The notes: generated by a model not told the origin, from the sequence alone. A stretch of DNA of 64,000 bases from Caulobacter sp. BP25 (GCF_002737755.1 NZ_PEGH01000018.1:248001-312000), one strand, 5' to 3'; positions 19,539 through 28,923 are shown, counted from the first letter of the stretch. A program made the numbers and translations.

Positions 19539-20477
19539 ATGGTGTCCAGTCTCGACGAGCGTGGCGGACCGGGTCGAAGCGTGGTCGGGCTCGACGCCTG
19601 GAACACGATGGTCGCATCAAATTTCGACAACCTCGTCGTGGACGCTGACCGCGAAGGCTTCGAAGGCCGGATGGACGTGCGCGATCTCGGCGGAATGGAC
19701 TTGTCCATGGTCGCCTCTAGCGCGGCGGTGGTGCGTCGGGGGCGCTCGGCGATGGCCCGGCGGCCCTATTTCAAGCTGCACGTTCAGGACGTTGGCCGCA
19801 GTCTGAACCTCCAGGAGGGCCGCGAAGCGGTGTTGGACGAGGGCGACCTCATGCTCTGCGACCCGGCTCGGCCCTATACGATCCGCTTCAACGACGCCAA
19901 CCGCATGCTGGTGCTGCGCATTCCTTCCGAACGTCTGGCCGAGCGGATGGGCGATCCCGAAGCCCTGTGTGGTCGCCGCCTGGCCGGAGATAGCTTGGCC
20001 GGCGCCTTGCTGACGTCCTTTATTCGCACGCTCTGGGCGAACGCTGGACAAGGCGCGGCCCCCGTGGGCGAAGCCGTGCAGGAGGCCGCGCTCTCCTTGC
20101 TTTCAGCCGCCGCAGGGGAAAGCGGCGACACGGCGCGCTGCGATATGGATGGCGGCCATCAGGGCGCGAAGGTGCGGATCAAGCGCTTCATCGACGAGAA
20201 CCTCTGCGATCCCGACCTCAGCGTTGGTCGGGTTGCCTGCGCGCTGGGCGTCTCACCCCGCTACGTGCAGATGGTGTTCGCCGGCATGGCCACGACGCCT
20301 TTGGCCTATATCCGGCGCAAGCGGCTGGAGCGCGCGGCCAGAGCCCTCCGAGACGCGAGGGGGGGCTGCAATATCACCGACCTGTCGTTCAGCCTGGGCT
20401 TTAACGACCTTTCGCATTTCAGCCGTGCTTTCAAAGCCTTCTACGGCGTCGGCCCACGCGAGTTCCGCGCGAGTTGA
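19539..20477 (+). CDS. AraC-family regulator coupled to the hydroxycinnamate operon
   Basis: A 312-residue protein with an N-terminal ligand domain of the AraC_binding_2/FeaR type (residues about 45-190) and a C-terminal AraC DNA-binding domain, whose last helix-turn-helix reads NITDLSFSLGFNDLSHFSRAFKAFYG. The ATG is one base after the fcs stop with a GGAGGG site inside fcs, so it is translated with the catabolic enzymes. Homologous domain types respond to aromatic acids or amine-derived aldehydes, so feedback control of this operon or of the TonB-dependent receptor downstream is plausible but inferred. Confidence 0.85.
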   Translation: MVSSLDERGGPGRSVVGLDAWNTMVASNFDNLVVDADREGFEGRMDVRDLGGMDLSMVASSAAVVRRGRSAMARRPYFKLHVQDVGRSLNLQEGREAVLDEGDLMLCDPARPYTIRFNDANRMLVLRIPSERLAERMGDPEALCGRRLAGDSLAGALLTSFIRTLWANAGQGAAPVGEAVQEAALSLLSAAAGESGDTARCDMDGGHQGAKVRIKRFIDENLCDPDLSVGRVACALGVSPRYVQMVFAGMATTPLAYIRRKRLERAARALRDARGGCNITDLSFSLGFNDLSHFSRAFKAFYGVGPREFRAS

Positions 20478-20577
20478 GTTTTAGGGTCCCGGCGTTCTCG
20501 AAAACGACGTTGGGCTTCGCATCCGTGAAAGTCGCCTTCGCGCCTAGCCAAGTCTGATCGCGCCGCCCGTGCTCCTG

Positions 20578-20591
20578 TGTCGACAACGACA
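20578..20591. promoter_or_regulatory. Short inverted repeat before the aromatic-cluster receptor
   Basis: TGTCG-ACAA-CGACA is a perfect 5-4-5 inverted repeat 21-34 bases upstream of the receptor start, just before its ribosome site. The 134-bp gap otherwise shows no gene. It could be an operator for the AraC gene upstream, but short repeats of this type also arise by chance. Confidence 0.3.
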
Positions 20592-20611
20592 TAAAAAGGG
20601 AGGTTCGGGCC

Positions 20612-23185
20612 ATGGTGCGCAAGCTCTGGCTATATCGGGTGTTTGGGGCGGCGTCTGTGCTGGCGCTAGCGGCGGCCGGCTCCGCGCATGGTCAGGCCGT
20701 CGAGGAAGTTGTCGTCACCGCTCAGAAGCGGGCCGAGAACGTCCAGGACGTGCCGATCGCCATTTCGGCCTTCACGGCCAATGCGCTGCAGGAGCGGGCG
20801 GTGGGCAATGTTGCTCAGCTGTCCAACCTGGCGCCCAACGTCACTCTGGACGGCGGCACGCCGTTCTCGGGTTCGCCGTCGGTGCTGTCGGCCTATATCC
20901 GCGGCATCGGCTCGGACGATTTCGCGTTCAACATCGACCCCGGCGTCGGCATCTACGTCGATGGCGTCTATCTGGCCCGCACCGTTGGCGCCAACCAGGA
21001 TCTGCTGGACGTCGAGCGCATCGAGATCCTCAAAGGCCCCCAAGGCACGCTGTTTGGCCGCAACACGATCGGCGGGGCGATCTCGATCGTGACCCGCGAA
21101 CCGGGCGACGAGTTTAAGTTCAAGGGCGACGTCACGGTCGGCAGCTTCAACCTGATGCAGGCGCGCGGCAGCGCCGACCTGCCTCTGGCCGAGGGGTTGT
21201 CCTCGTCGATCACATTCGGGATCAAGAGCCGCGAAGGCTATGTCGAGCGCATTCCCTATCCGGATGCTCGGGCTCGCAACACCACCTCCTACACCGCCTT
21301 CCCATCATCGGGTTTCGACACGGCCGCGCGTGAGGGCGGTGAGAACAGCTGGAACCTGCGCGGCAAGCTCAAGTGGAAGGGCGAGGCGACCAAGGTCGTG
21401 CTGTCGGCCGACTACACTCGCGAGGACGGCGGCGGGCTAGCCAACACCCTGATCGGCACGACCACGTCGGTTCCCGGTAACTTCGCGGGGACGAACAACC
21501 TGCCGGGCACGGCCTTCGATCCGACAGGGACCACCGGCTTCCTGTTCGGTGGGCTCTACAATTTCTGCATCGGCGCTACCCCGACCCAGATCGCCGCCCG
21601 CAACGCCCAGGCCCTGTGCGGCGTGCGCGGCACCCAGTACAGCCCCGGCCTTCACGTCGCCTCGCTGGCCAGCGTCAACGTCGACGCAGATCCCAACAAT
21701 GATCGGCTTCCCTATGACAACCGCTTCGTCAGCAAGGACATCGACAAGAGCTACGCCACCGGCAACAGCTTCTCGAACATGGTCAACTGGGGCGCGGGCG
21801 CGACGGTCGAGCAAAGCCTGACCGACGATGTGACGCTGAAGTCCATCACCGCCTACCGCAAGCTGCTTTGGAAGAGCGGTACCGACGCCGACGGTTCGCC
21901 GCTCAACGTCGGCCAGCTCAGCTTCAATATGAAGCAGTGGCAGATAAGCCAGGAGCTGCAGCTCCTGGGCTCGGCCTTCGACAAGAAGCTGAACTACGTG
22001 CTGGGCGGCTACTACTTCAAGGAAAAGGGCTCGCTGCACGACTACGTCACCTTCGACGAGGGCTTGCTGCAGGTCGACGGGCCCAATCTGCTGGAGACCA
22101 AGAACTACGCCGCCTTCGGCCAGGTCGATTGGCGACCGATCGACCTGATCGGGATCACCATCGGCGGTCGTTATACCAAGGAGAAGAAGCTGTTCGATGG
22201 CGGGCAGCAGGACCTGAACGGTTTTAACTACAAGCTCTTCGGTTGCTCGGACGCCAACGGCAACATCAGGCCGAACGGCGCCTTCCCGCTGGCACCGATC
22301 TCGTGCCAGACGGGCCTGAACTACCCGGATCCCAACAATCCGGTGCGGGTCTACGCCCCGGGCGTCAATGAGCAGACGTTCAGCAATTTCTCGCCCAAGA
22401 TCGGGGTGCAACTGCACCCGGCTGACGACCTGATGACCTATGTTAGCTGGTCAAAGGGCTACAAGACCGGGGGCTGGACGACCCGTCTGACCAATCCTCA
22501 GCTGGCCGCTCAGCCGTTCGGCGAGGAGACCGCCACCACCTGGGAGGCCGGCTTCAAGTCCAAGCTGCTGGATCGCCGCCTGCAATTGAACGGCTCGGTG
22601 TTCCAGACCCAGTACGACGGAATCCAGCTGAACTTCCAGCAAGGCACCTCGCCGACTATCCGAAACGCCGGGGACGCCAAGATCAAGGGTGTCGAGGTCG
22701 AGGCGGTCGCCGTGCCCGTGGAAGGCCTCACGATCAACGCCTCGGTGGGCTATCTGCACGCCCGCTACACCGAGGTGCTGGCCGGCGTGCTGGCGGTCAG
22801 CGGCCCTAACGTCTTCCAGGCGGGCACCTTTGTCGGGGCCCCGCTGCCCAAGACGCCAAACTGGAAGATCAATTTCAGCCCGCGCTACGAGTTCAAGCTG
22901 GCCAACGGCGGGGAGGTCACGGTCATCGCTGACTGGACCTACACCTCCAGCATCTGGAACAACGCCCAGCGCACCTATGTTCTCAAGCGTCCCGCGGTTC
23001 AGGTGGTCAACGCCAGCCTCGCCTACGCCGATCCGGACGACGCCTGGAGCGTCACCGTCGGCGGCACGAACCTGACTGACAAGCGCTACCTGACCACCGG
23101 CAACGAGAACATCGCCGCCGGCGCGATCTTTGGCACCTACAGCCGGCCGCGCGAGGCCTATGTCCGCCTCGGCGTGACGTTCTAA
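20612..23185 (+). CDS. TonB-dependent outer-membrane receptor in the ferulate cluster
   Basis: An 857-residue receptor. It has a signal peptide of about 28 residues (ending HGQ), a TonB-box-like VEEVVVTAQKRAENVQDVP, a plug with VERIEILKGPQGTLFGRNTIGGA, a long barrel with extended loops, and a terminal aromatic residue (VRLGVTF). A GGGAGG site precedes the ATG. It lies between the hydroxycinnamate operon and aryl aldehyde and alcohol dehydrogenases, on the same strand. The family includes TBDRs that import lignin-derived aromatics in sphingomonads, so uptake of a hydroxycinnamate, its ester or a lignin oligomer is inferred. Iron transport cannot be excluded by sequence alone. Confidence 0.93.
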   Translation: MVRKLWLYRVFGAASVLALAAAGSAHGQAVEEVVVTAQKRAENVQDVPIAISAFTANALQERAVGNVAQLSNLAPNVTLDGGTPFSGSPSVLSAYIRGIGSDDFAFNIDPGVGIYVDGVYLARTVGANQDLLDVERIEILKGPQGTLFGRNTIGGAISIVTREPGDEFKFKGDVTVGSFNLMQARGSADLPLAEGLSSSITFGIKSREGYVERIPYPDARARNTTSYTAFPSSGFDTAAREGGENSWNLRGKLKWKGEATKVVLSADYTREDGGGLANTLIGTTTSVPGNFAGTNNLPGTAFDPTGTTGFLFGGLYNFCIGATPTQIAARNAQALCGVRGTQYSPGLHVASLASVNVDADPNNDRLPYDNRFVSKDIDKSYATGNSFSNMVNWGAGATVEQSLTDDVTLKSITAYRKLLWKSGTDADGSPLNVGQLSFNMKQWQISQELQLLGSAFDKKLNYVLGGYYFKEKGSLHDYVTFDEGLLQVDGPNLLETKNYAAFGQVDWRPIDLIGITIGGRYTKEKKLFDGGQQDLNGFNYKLFGCSDANGNIRPNGAFPLAPISCQTGLNYPDPNNPVRVYAPGVNEQTFSNFSPKIGVQLHPADDLMTYVSWSKGYKTGGWTTRLTNPQLAAQPFGEETATTWEAGFKSKLLDRRLQLNGSVFQTQYDGIQLNFQQGTSPTIRNAGDAKIKGVEVEAVAVPVEGLTINASVGYLHARYTEVLAGVLAVSGPNVFQAGTFVGAPLPKTPNWKINFSPRYEFKLANGGEVTVIADWTYTSSIWNNAQRTYVLKRPAVQVVNASLAYADPDDAWSVTVGGTNLTDKRYLTTGNENIAAGAIFGTYSRPREAYVRLGVTF

Positions 23186-23263
23186 CCAAAGGCGGGGCGA
23201 GGCGTCCGCCGCCCGCCCCATTTCGCCCTTCGGGGCCTGTTGATTGAGGAGCGTGAGATCGCG

Positions 23264-24760
23264 ATGAACGACATGAGCCAACGTCCCACCGTGGCGATCG
23301 AAGCGCCGCTGCTGTCGGCCGATCAGTGGGCCGAACGGCTATTCTCCGACGGCTGGCGCGTAGCCCAGGGCGGCGTGATCGAGGTGCTGGAGCCGGCGAC
23401 CGAGACGGTTCTGACCTGCGTGGGTCGGGCCGACCGCTCGGACGTCGCCCGCGCCGCCGCCTCGGCCAGGGCGGCTCAACCGGCCTGGGCCGCCCTGACC
23501 GCCGACGCGCGGCAGAAGGTGCTGCTGCGCGCCGCCGACCTGTTGGAACAGCACACCGCCGACCTCGCGCCCTGGATCATGCGCGAGAGCGGCTCGGTGG
23601 GCGGAAAGGCCGCCGTCGAGCTTGAGCATGCCGCCGGTTTCGTGCGGCAGGCCGGCGTGATGGCGACCGAGGCCGCCGGGCTGGTCTTGCCCGCTGCCCC
23701 GGGCAAGACCAGCATCGCCCGTCGCGTGCCCTTGGGCGTGGTGGCGGTGATTTCACCGTTCAACTTTCCTCTGGTCCTGTCGATCCGCGCGGTCGCGCCC
23801 GCCCTGGCGGCCGGCAATGCGGTGGTGCTCAAGCCTGATCCGCGCACCCCGATCAGCGGCGGCTTCCTGATTGCTCGCGTCTTCGAAGCCGCTGGCCTGC
23901 CGGAGGGGCTTCTGCATGTCCTGCCCGGCGACGCCGAAGCCGGCGACGCCCTGTGCCGAGATCCCAACATCGCCATGATCGCCTTCACGGGCTCGACCGG
24001 CGCTGGCCGTAAGGTTGGCGAGGTGGCGGGCGCTCACCTGAAGAAGGTGTCGCTGGAACTAGGTGGCAAGAACCCGCTGATCATCCTCGATGACGCCGAT
24101 CCGGATGTCGCGGCCTCGAACGCGGCATGGGGCGCCTGGCTGCACCAGGGCCAAATCTGCATGACCGCGGGGCGGCTGCTGGTTCAGCGTGGGATCCACG
24201 ACGCGGTGGTCGAGCGATTGGTGGCCAAGGCGGCGCATTTGCCAGCGGGAGACCCCATGAGCGGCAACGTCGCGTTGGGGCCGCTCATCAGCCGCGGGCA
24301 GTTTGAACGCGTTCAAGCTATTGTGTCCGACACCGTAGCGGCCGGCGCGCATCTGGCTGCGGGAGGGACGTATCAAGGACTTTGCTACGCCCCGACCGTA
24401 CTGACCGGGGTCACGCCCGGCATGCGGGCTTTCGATGAAGAGATCTTCGGTCCGGTCGCGGCGATCACCGTCTTCGATGATCTGGATGAGGCGGCGCATC
24501 TGGCCAACCTTGGCGAGTACGGTCTGGCCGCCGGGATCATTACCGGTTCCGTGGGGCGCGGCATGGAATTGGGTAAGGCGCTGGAGGTTGGTCATTTGCA
24601 CATCAACGACGCGACACTCGACGCCGGACCGCATGCGCCTTTCGGCGGGATGAAGGCCTCCGGTAACGGCACCCGCATCAGCGGGCCGGCCAATCTGGAC
24701 GAGTTCACGACGTGGCGGTGGGAGACCGTCAAGGTCGCCGCCACGGCCTATCCTTTCTAG
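23264..24760 (+). CDS. Aryl aldehyde dehydrogenase (benzaldehyde/coniferaldehyde dehydrogenase-like)
   Basis: A 498-residue NAD(P) aldehyde dehydrogenase. It has ISPFNFPLVLSIRAVAPALAAGN, the VSLELGGKNPLIILDDAD loop, the nucleophile Cys in HQGQICMTAGR, and EEIFGPVAAITVF. The overall pattern resembles XylC-type benzaldehyde dehydrogenases. The start was set at 23264 (MNDMSQRP) rather than the longer frame at 23240 because of the GAGGAGCGTGAG site. With the alcohol dehydrogenase that follows it could oxidise aromatic alcohols such as coniferyl alcohol through the aldehyde to ferulate for Fcs. That substrate is an inference from the neighbours. Confidence 0.88.
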   Translation: MNDMSQRPTVAIEAPLLSADQWAERLFSDGWRVAQGGVIEVLEPATETVLTCVGRADRSDVARAAASARAAQPAWAALTADARQKVLLRAADLLEQHTADLAPWIMRESGSVGGKAAVELEHAAGFVRQAGVMATEAAGLVLPAAPGKTSIARRVPLGVVAVISPFNFPLVLSIRAVAPALAAGNAVVLKPDPRTPISGGFLIARVFEAAGLPEGLLHVLPGDAEAGDALCRDPNIAMIAFTGSTGAGRKVGEVAGAHLKKVSLELGGKNPLIILDDADPDVAASNAAWGAWLHQGQICMTAGRLLVQRGIHDAVVERLVAKAAHLPAGDPMSGNVALGPLISRGQFERVQAIVSDTVAAGAHLAAGGTYQGLCYAPTVLTGVTPGMRAFDEEIFGPVAAITVFDDLDEAAHLANLGEYGLAAGIITGSVGRGMELGKALEVGHLHINDATLDAGPHAPFGGMKASGNGTRISGPANLDEFTTWRWETVKVAATAYPF

Positions 24761-24824
24761 AGCCTTTTGTTTTGACGCATCTTCCGACGACGGGCCTTTA
24801 TCCACGGCGTCGGAAGATGCTCTA
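24758..24824. repeat. Intergenic inverted-repeat element with CTAGAGC/GCTCTAG ends
   Basis: Perfect 13-bp arms GCATCTTCCGACG (24777-24789) and CGTCGGAAGATGC (24808-24820) enclose an 18-base loop. Outer TAGAGC (24758-24763) and GCTCTA (24819-24824) add a second layer of symmetry. It fills most of the 77-bp gap between the two dehydrogenases and could act as a stem-loop in the transcript. A related CTAGAG-bounded element lies at 29888-29943, suggesting a dispersed genomic repeat family. Confidence 0.7.
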
Positions 24825-24837
24825 GGAGCGCTTGCGC

Positions 24838-25938
24838 ATGCAGATCACCGCCGCCGTCACCCGCGCGCCGACCGGGCCGTTCAGTTTGGAGACCCTGGAG
24901 ATCGACTCGCCGCGAGCGGGGGAAATCCTGGTTCGGGTGGTGGCGACGGGGGTCTGTCACACCGACATGGTGATGCGCGATCAGCACCTTCCAACCCCGC
25001 AGCCCGTGGTCCTGGGCCACGAGGGTGCGGGCGTCGTCGAGCGTATCGGGGCGGGCGTGACCAAGGTGGCCGTCGGCGACCATGTGGTCATGACCTTCAA
25101 CTCCTGCGGCCATTGTCCATCCTGTTCGGATCATGCGCCGACCTATTGCTACGAGTTCTTCCCGCGCAACTTCATGGGCGCGCGGGAGGACGGCTCGTCC
25201 GGGCTGTCGAAGGGCGAAGAGGTCATTCACGCCAACATCTTCGGCCAGTCCTCGTTCGCGACCCACGCGCTTTGTCACGAACGCAACGCGGTCAAGGTCG
25301 ACAAGACCGCGCCGCTTGAGCGGCTGGGGCCGTTGGGCTGCGGGGTAATGACGGGAGCCGGCGCGGTGATGAACGCGCTGAAGGTTCCGGCTGGACGCTC
25401 GCTCGTCGTGTTCGGCGCCGGCGCTGTCGGGCTTTCGGCGGTGCTGGCGGCCAAGGCGATCGGCGCTGGCCCGATCATTGCGGTCGACATCAACCCCGAG
25501 CGTCTGGCCCTGGCTCTGGAGCTGGGCGCCGATCATGCCCTGAACGGCGCCGAAGGTGGTGTCGTCGAGAAGATCCAAGCGATCACCGGCACGGGCGCGC
25601 ATTTCTCGATCGACACGACGGCCAATCTGAAGGTCATGCGTCAGGCCGTCGACTGCCTGGGCGCGCGCGGTGTCTGCGGCTTGGTCGGCGCGTCCAAGAT
25701 GGGCGACGAGTTGCCGCTGGACGCGGTGTCGGTGATGAGCGGCGGCAAGGTCGTGCGCGGCGTGGTCGAGGGCGACGCCGATCCCGACGTGTTCATCCCA
25801 GAGTTGATCGCCCTGCACCAGGCCGGCCGCTTCCCGTTCGATCGCCTGATCCAGTTCTATCCGCTGTCGGACATCAATCAGGCGGTGGCGGATGGCGAGG
25901 CTGGTCGGGTGATCAAGCCGGTGGTGCGGATGGCCTGA
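24838..25938 (+). CDS. Zinc-dependent aryl-alcohol dehydrogenase
   Basis: A 366-residue medium-chain alcohol dehydrogenase of the XylB type. The catalytic zinc site is visible as GVCHTDMVMRD and GHEGAGVVE; the structural-zinc loop has a Cys cluster (CGHCPSCSDHAPTYC); and the NAD Rossmann motif is VFGAGAVGLSAVLAA. It oxidises aromatic primary alcohols reversibly. The ATG at 24838 has an AGGAG site 7 bases upstream; a TTG two codons earlier is less likely. It follows the aryl aldehyde dehydrogenase, so together they could feed benzyl- or cinnamyl-type alcohols into the ferulate or 4-hydroxybenzoate routes. Confidence 0.9.
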   Translation: MQITAAVTRAPTGPFSLETLEIDSPRAGEILVRVVATGVCHTDMVMRDQHLPTPQPVVLGHEGAGVVERIGAGVTKVAVGDHVVMTFNSCGHCPSCSDHAPTYCYEFFPRNFMGAREDGSSGLSKGEEVIHANIFGQSSFATHALCHERNAVKVDKTAPLERLGPLGCGVMTGAGAVMNALKVPAGRSLVVFGAGAVGLSAVLAAKAIGAGPIIAVDINPERLALALELGADHALNGAEGGVVEKIQAITGTGAHFSIDTTANLKVMRQAVDCLGARGVCGLVGASKMGDELPLDAVSVMSGGKVVRGVVEGDADPDVFIPELIALHQAGRFPFDRLIQFYPLSDINQAVADGEAGRVIKPVVRMA

Positions 25939-25999
25939 TGGGCCCGGCGGCTCAGGAGCTAAGCCCGTTACGTTCCCAGCGTGTCCCCGAGGGGCCCCT

Positions 26000-26854
26000 A
26001 TGATTGAGAACTGGATCACCATCGGCGGCGTCCGGATCCGCTATGTCGATAGCGGAGGTGAGGGCATCCCTATGTTTCTTCTCTCCGGGATCGGCGGATC
26101 TCTGGAGTTCTGGTCCAACCAGTTCGGAGCACTGGGCGAGAGCTTGAGGCTCATCGCGTGGGACTATCCGGGTCATGGTCTGTCGGACGGGGACGGCCTA
26201 CCCCATGATCCCGATCGCTATGCGACGTTCGCGCTCGACGTCATGAACACGCTGGGATTGGAGCGCGTGGTGGCGGTCGGCAATTCCTTGGGAGGCGCGA
26301 TCGCTCTACGCATGGCCGGACTGGCGCCAGATCGCATTGCGGGCTTGGTGCTGGCCTCGCCGGCGATGATGGGCCCCGAGGTCTTTCTTCCGTTCCGCTT
26401 GATGGCGCTGCCTCTGCTGGGCGAGCTCATGAACAAGCCTGGGAAATTGTCGGTCGAACAGCAGATCGCGGCGCTGTTCCACGACCCCGCGTCGGCGACC
26501 GTAGCGCTGCGTCGGGTCATTTGGCGCAACGTTCATAAGGATGGTGCGTCGCGAACACTGCTGGCCACCATGCGCCTGACATTGTGGATCGGAGGCGTTC
26601 GCAAGCGCTATTGGGCGCGGAGCCGCGCGCTTTTAGCGGCGACGACCTGTCCGATCCTGTTCATCCATGGAAGGCAGGATGTCGTTCTTCCCGTTCAACA
26701 GTCGATCGATTGCGCGGGGCTGAACCCGCGCGCCGAGGTAAAGCTGATCGAAGACTGCGGGCATACCCCCCAGATCGAGATCCCCGAGAGGTTCAATGAG
26801 GAACTCCTGGCCTTCGCGCGAAAGGTCGATGGGGGCCTCGAGGTTTCTCAATAA
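26000..26854 (+). CDS. Alpha/beta hydrolase, possible aromatic ester or ring-fission hydrolase
   Basis: A 284-residue cytoplasmic hydrolase without a signal peptide. It shows the oxyanion strand FLLSGIGGSLEFW, DYPGHGLSDG, the nucleophile Ser in AVGNSLGGAIAL, the acid in LFIHGRQDVVLP and the His in EDCGHTPQIE. The layout matches the meta-cleavage product hydrolase/MhpC-like group as well as small esterases. It is the last gene on the plus strand of the aromatic cluster and ends 26 bases from convergent vanB. A role in hydrolysing hydroxycinnamate esters is possible, but nothing in the sequence fixes the substrate. Confidence 0.8.
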   Translation: MIENWITIGGVRIRYVDSGGEGIPMFLLSGIGGSLEFWSNQFGALGESLRLIAWDYPGHGLSDGDGLPHDPDRYATFALDVMNTLGLERVVAVGNSLGGAIALRMAGLAPDRIAGLVLASPAMMGPEVFLPFRLMALPLLGELMNKPGKLSVEQQIAALFHDPASATVALRRVIWRNVHKDGASRTLLATMRLTLWIGGVRKRYWARSRALLAATTCPILFIHGRQDVVLPVQQSIDCAGLNPRAEVKLIEDCGHTPQIEIPERFNEELLAFARKVDGGLEVSQ

Positions 26855-26880
26855 CCGATATCGCGCGGGACTTTCGGCGT

Positions 26881-27831
26881 TCAGAGATCCAGCACCAGGC
26901 GCGGTGAGCGGGCGCGCGAGCAGCAGGGCGTGAACTGGTCATTGGCGGCGCGTTCCTCGTCGGTCTGGAAGGCGTCGCGGTGGTCGGGCTCGCCGTCGAT
27001 CACGCCAGTCAGGCACGTGCCGCAGACCCCTTGCTCGCAAGAGACGGGGACGAAGACACCCGCGGCCTCAAGCGCCTGCGCGGCGGTCTGGTCGGCTGCG
27101 ACTGTCACGATCTGGCCAGTGCTGGCGATCAGCAGTTCGAACGGCCGATCCTGGCCTTCCGGCGCGGGCGCGGCGGCGAAATGTTCCTTGCGGATCTGGT
27201 CCGGTGACCAGCCGCGCGCCAGAGCGCCGTCGATCACGTGCGCCATGAAACCACCCGGGCCGCAGACATAGAGGCGGCGTCCAGGCGCTGGCAGGGCCAA
27301 CGCCGCGTCGAGGTCCAGGCGAGTTTGCGCCTCAGCGTCGAACGACAACCGCACCGCGCTCGCGAAGGGCGCGGCCGCGAGCTCGTCCAGGAACGCGGCG
27401 CGAGACCGGTCGCGCGCGCAATAGTGCAGGGCGAAAGGGTGGCCCAGGGTCGTTAGGCGCTTGGCCATGGCCAGGATAGGGGTCACCCCGACCCCGCCCG
27501 CGAACAGAACATGCTCCTCCGCCGTCTCGTCCAGCGCGAACAGGTTGCGCGGTGGGCTGATTTCCAGCGTCGCGCCTTCGGTCAGCGCCTCGTGGACATG
27601 GGCCGAGCCGCCGCGCGAAGCGGGCTCGCGCAGCACGGCGATCCGATAGAAGCCGCGTTCTGCGGGGTCGCTGCACAGGGAGTACTGCCGCGTCAGGCCG
27701 TTCGCTAGGAACAGGTCTATGTGCGCGCCCGCCTCGAAGGGCGGCAGATCGCGCCCCTCGGCGCAAACCAGATCCAGCCGCACGATACCTTCCGCAGCCT
27801 GGGCGCGGGACGCCACCCGAACCTTGATCAT
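26881..27831 (-). CDS. vanB: Vanillate O-demethylase reductase subunit
   Basis: A 316-residue class IA-type oxygenase reductase. The N-terminal flavin domain has the FMN motif RQYSLCSDP, the NAD domain has FAGGVGVTPILAMAKRL and YVCGPGGFM, and the C-terminal plant-type 2Fe-2S cluster is CEQGVCGTC with a later Cys. It passes electrons from NAD(P)H to VanA. Its ATG overlaps the vanA stop as ATGA. Confidence 0.95.
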   Translation of the reverse strand: MIKVRVASRAQAAEGIVRLDLVCAEGRDLPPFEAGAHIDLFLANGLTRQYSLCSDPAERGFYRIAVLREPASRGGSAHVHEALTEGATLEISPPRNLFALDETAEEHVLFAGGVGVTPILAMAKRLTTLGHPFALHYCARDRSRAAFLDELAAAPFASAVRLSFDAEAQTRLDLDAALALPAPGRRLYVCGPGGFMAHVIDGALARGWSPDQIRKEHFAAAPAPEGQDRPFELLIASTGQIVTVAADQTAAQALEAAGVFVPVSCEQGVCGTCLTGVIDGEPDHRDAFQTDEERAANDQFTPCCSRARSPRLVLDL

Positions 27832-28895
27832 CCCGCTTGCGCCACTGAGGCGGTCTCGGCGGCGATCGCCTTGTCGATGGCCATGCGCGAGCGCACGCCG
27901 CCGGCGTCGATGTTCAGCTTCAACAGCTTGCGGTCGGGATAGGCCAGCAGGTTCTTCTGCTGGCGCTCGAGCATCTCCAGATCCTCGGAGAAGATCTTGC
28001 CCTGGCCCTCGCGAATGGTGTCGGTCAGGGCGGAGTCCGACACGGCGAAGCTGCGCGCCATGCCCCAGAAGTACCAGTGCGAGGTCTCGGTCTCGGGGGT
28101 GATGAAGTCGACCACCACGCTGGAGACCTTCTTGTCTGTTGGGGCGTGATAGCCGCCGTGGCCGGCCAGGGCCACGCCCACCTCGATCATCACGTGGCTG
28201 GGCAGGGAGAAGCGACAGATCTGCCAGCGATCGACCAGGGCGTCCTCGGGCAGGCCCGCGCCGCGCAGGGCCATTCGCCAGAAGGGCGGGGCATGGATGC
28301 CCTCCATGAAGCGACTGGTCACAACCTCGTCGCCCTCAAGGCGGGTGGTTACCGGCGCCTCGTCGATCTCTTTCTGGCCGATGCTGCTGGCGTGGACATA
28401 AGTCTCGTGCGTCAGGTCCATCAGGTTGTCGACCATGAGCCGATAGTCGCAGGCGATGTGATAGAGGCCGCCGCCATAGGCCCAGTCGGGGCTGTCGGCC
28501 CAGAACAGCGGGTGCAGCTTAGCCGGGTCGGCCTGGGCGGGATCGCCGGGCCAGACCCAGATGAAGCCATGACGCTCTAGCACCGGAAAGGCGCGGATCG
28601 CGGGGAAGGCGGCGACGCGTTGGCCCGGCATCGCCGTGGCGCGGCCTTCGCAGCCCATGGTCAGGCCGTGATAGCCGCACACCAGTTCGCCGTCGCGCAC
28701 GAAGCCCAGCGACAGAGGCGCGCCGCGATGGGGGCAGAAGTCCTCAAGGGCGACGACGCGTCCCTCCTTACCGCGGTGGAAGACCATGGGCTCGCCGCAG
28801 ATACGACGCCCCAGAGGCTTCTCGGTGATTTCCTGGGGCGTGCAGGCCACGTACCAGGCGTCGCGCGGCCACGCGGCGGCTATCTCGGAGCGCAT
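27828..28895 (-). CDS. vanA: Vanillate O-demethylase oxygenase subunit
   Basis: A 355-residue Rieske non-heme iron oxygenase. The Rieske ligands are CPHRGAPLS and CGYHGLTM; the mononuclear iron site is in DNLMDLTHETYVH. It demethylates vanillate to protocatechuate with release of formaldehyde, supplying PcaHG encoded 17 kb away. The start at 28895 was preferred over the longer frame to 28934, which would run through the first VanR operator; an AGGAAA site precedes it. Expression is presumably controlled by VanR at three operators upstream. Confidence 0.95.
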   Translation of the reverse strand: MRSEIAAAWPRDAWYVACTPQEITEKPLGRRICGEPMVFHRGKEGRVVALEDFCPHRGAPLSLGFVRDGELVCGYHGLTMGCEGRATAMPGQRVAAFPAIRAFPVLERHGFIWVWPGDPAQADPAKLHPLFWADSPDWAYGGGLYHIACDYRLMVDNLMDLTHETYVHASSIGQKEIDEAPVTTRLEGDEVVTSRFMEGIHAPPFWRMALRGAGLPEDALVDRWQICRFSLPSHVMIEVGVALAGHGGYHAPTDKKVSSVVVDFITPETETSHWYFWGMARSFAVSDSALTDTIREGQGKIFSEDLEMLERQQKNLLAYPDRKLLKLNIDAGGVRSRMAIDKAIAAETASVAQAG

Positions 28896-28923
28896 GTCGT
28901 TTCCTCGTGTTTCCGGCCTTATT

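Noticed and set aside
23186-23240. GC-rich stem after the aromatic-cluster receptor as an intrinsic terminator
   Set aside because: Arms are imperfect and there is no T run; transcription may continue into the aldehyde dehydrogenase.
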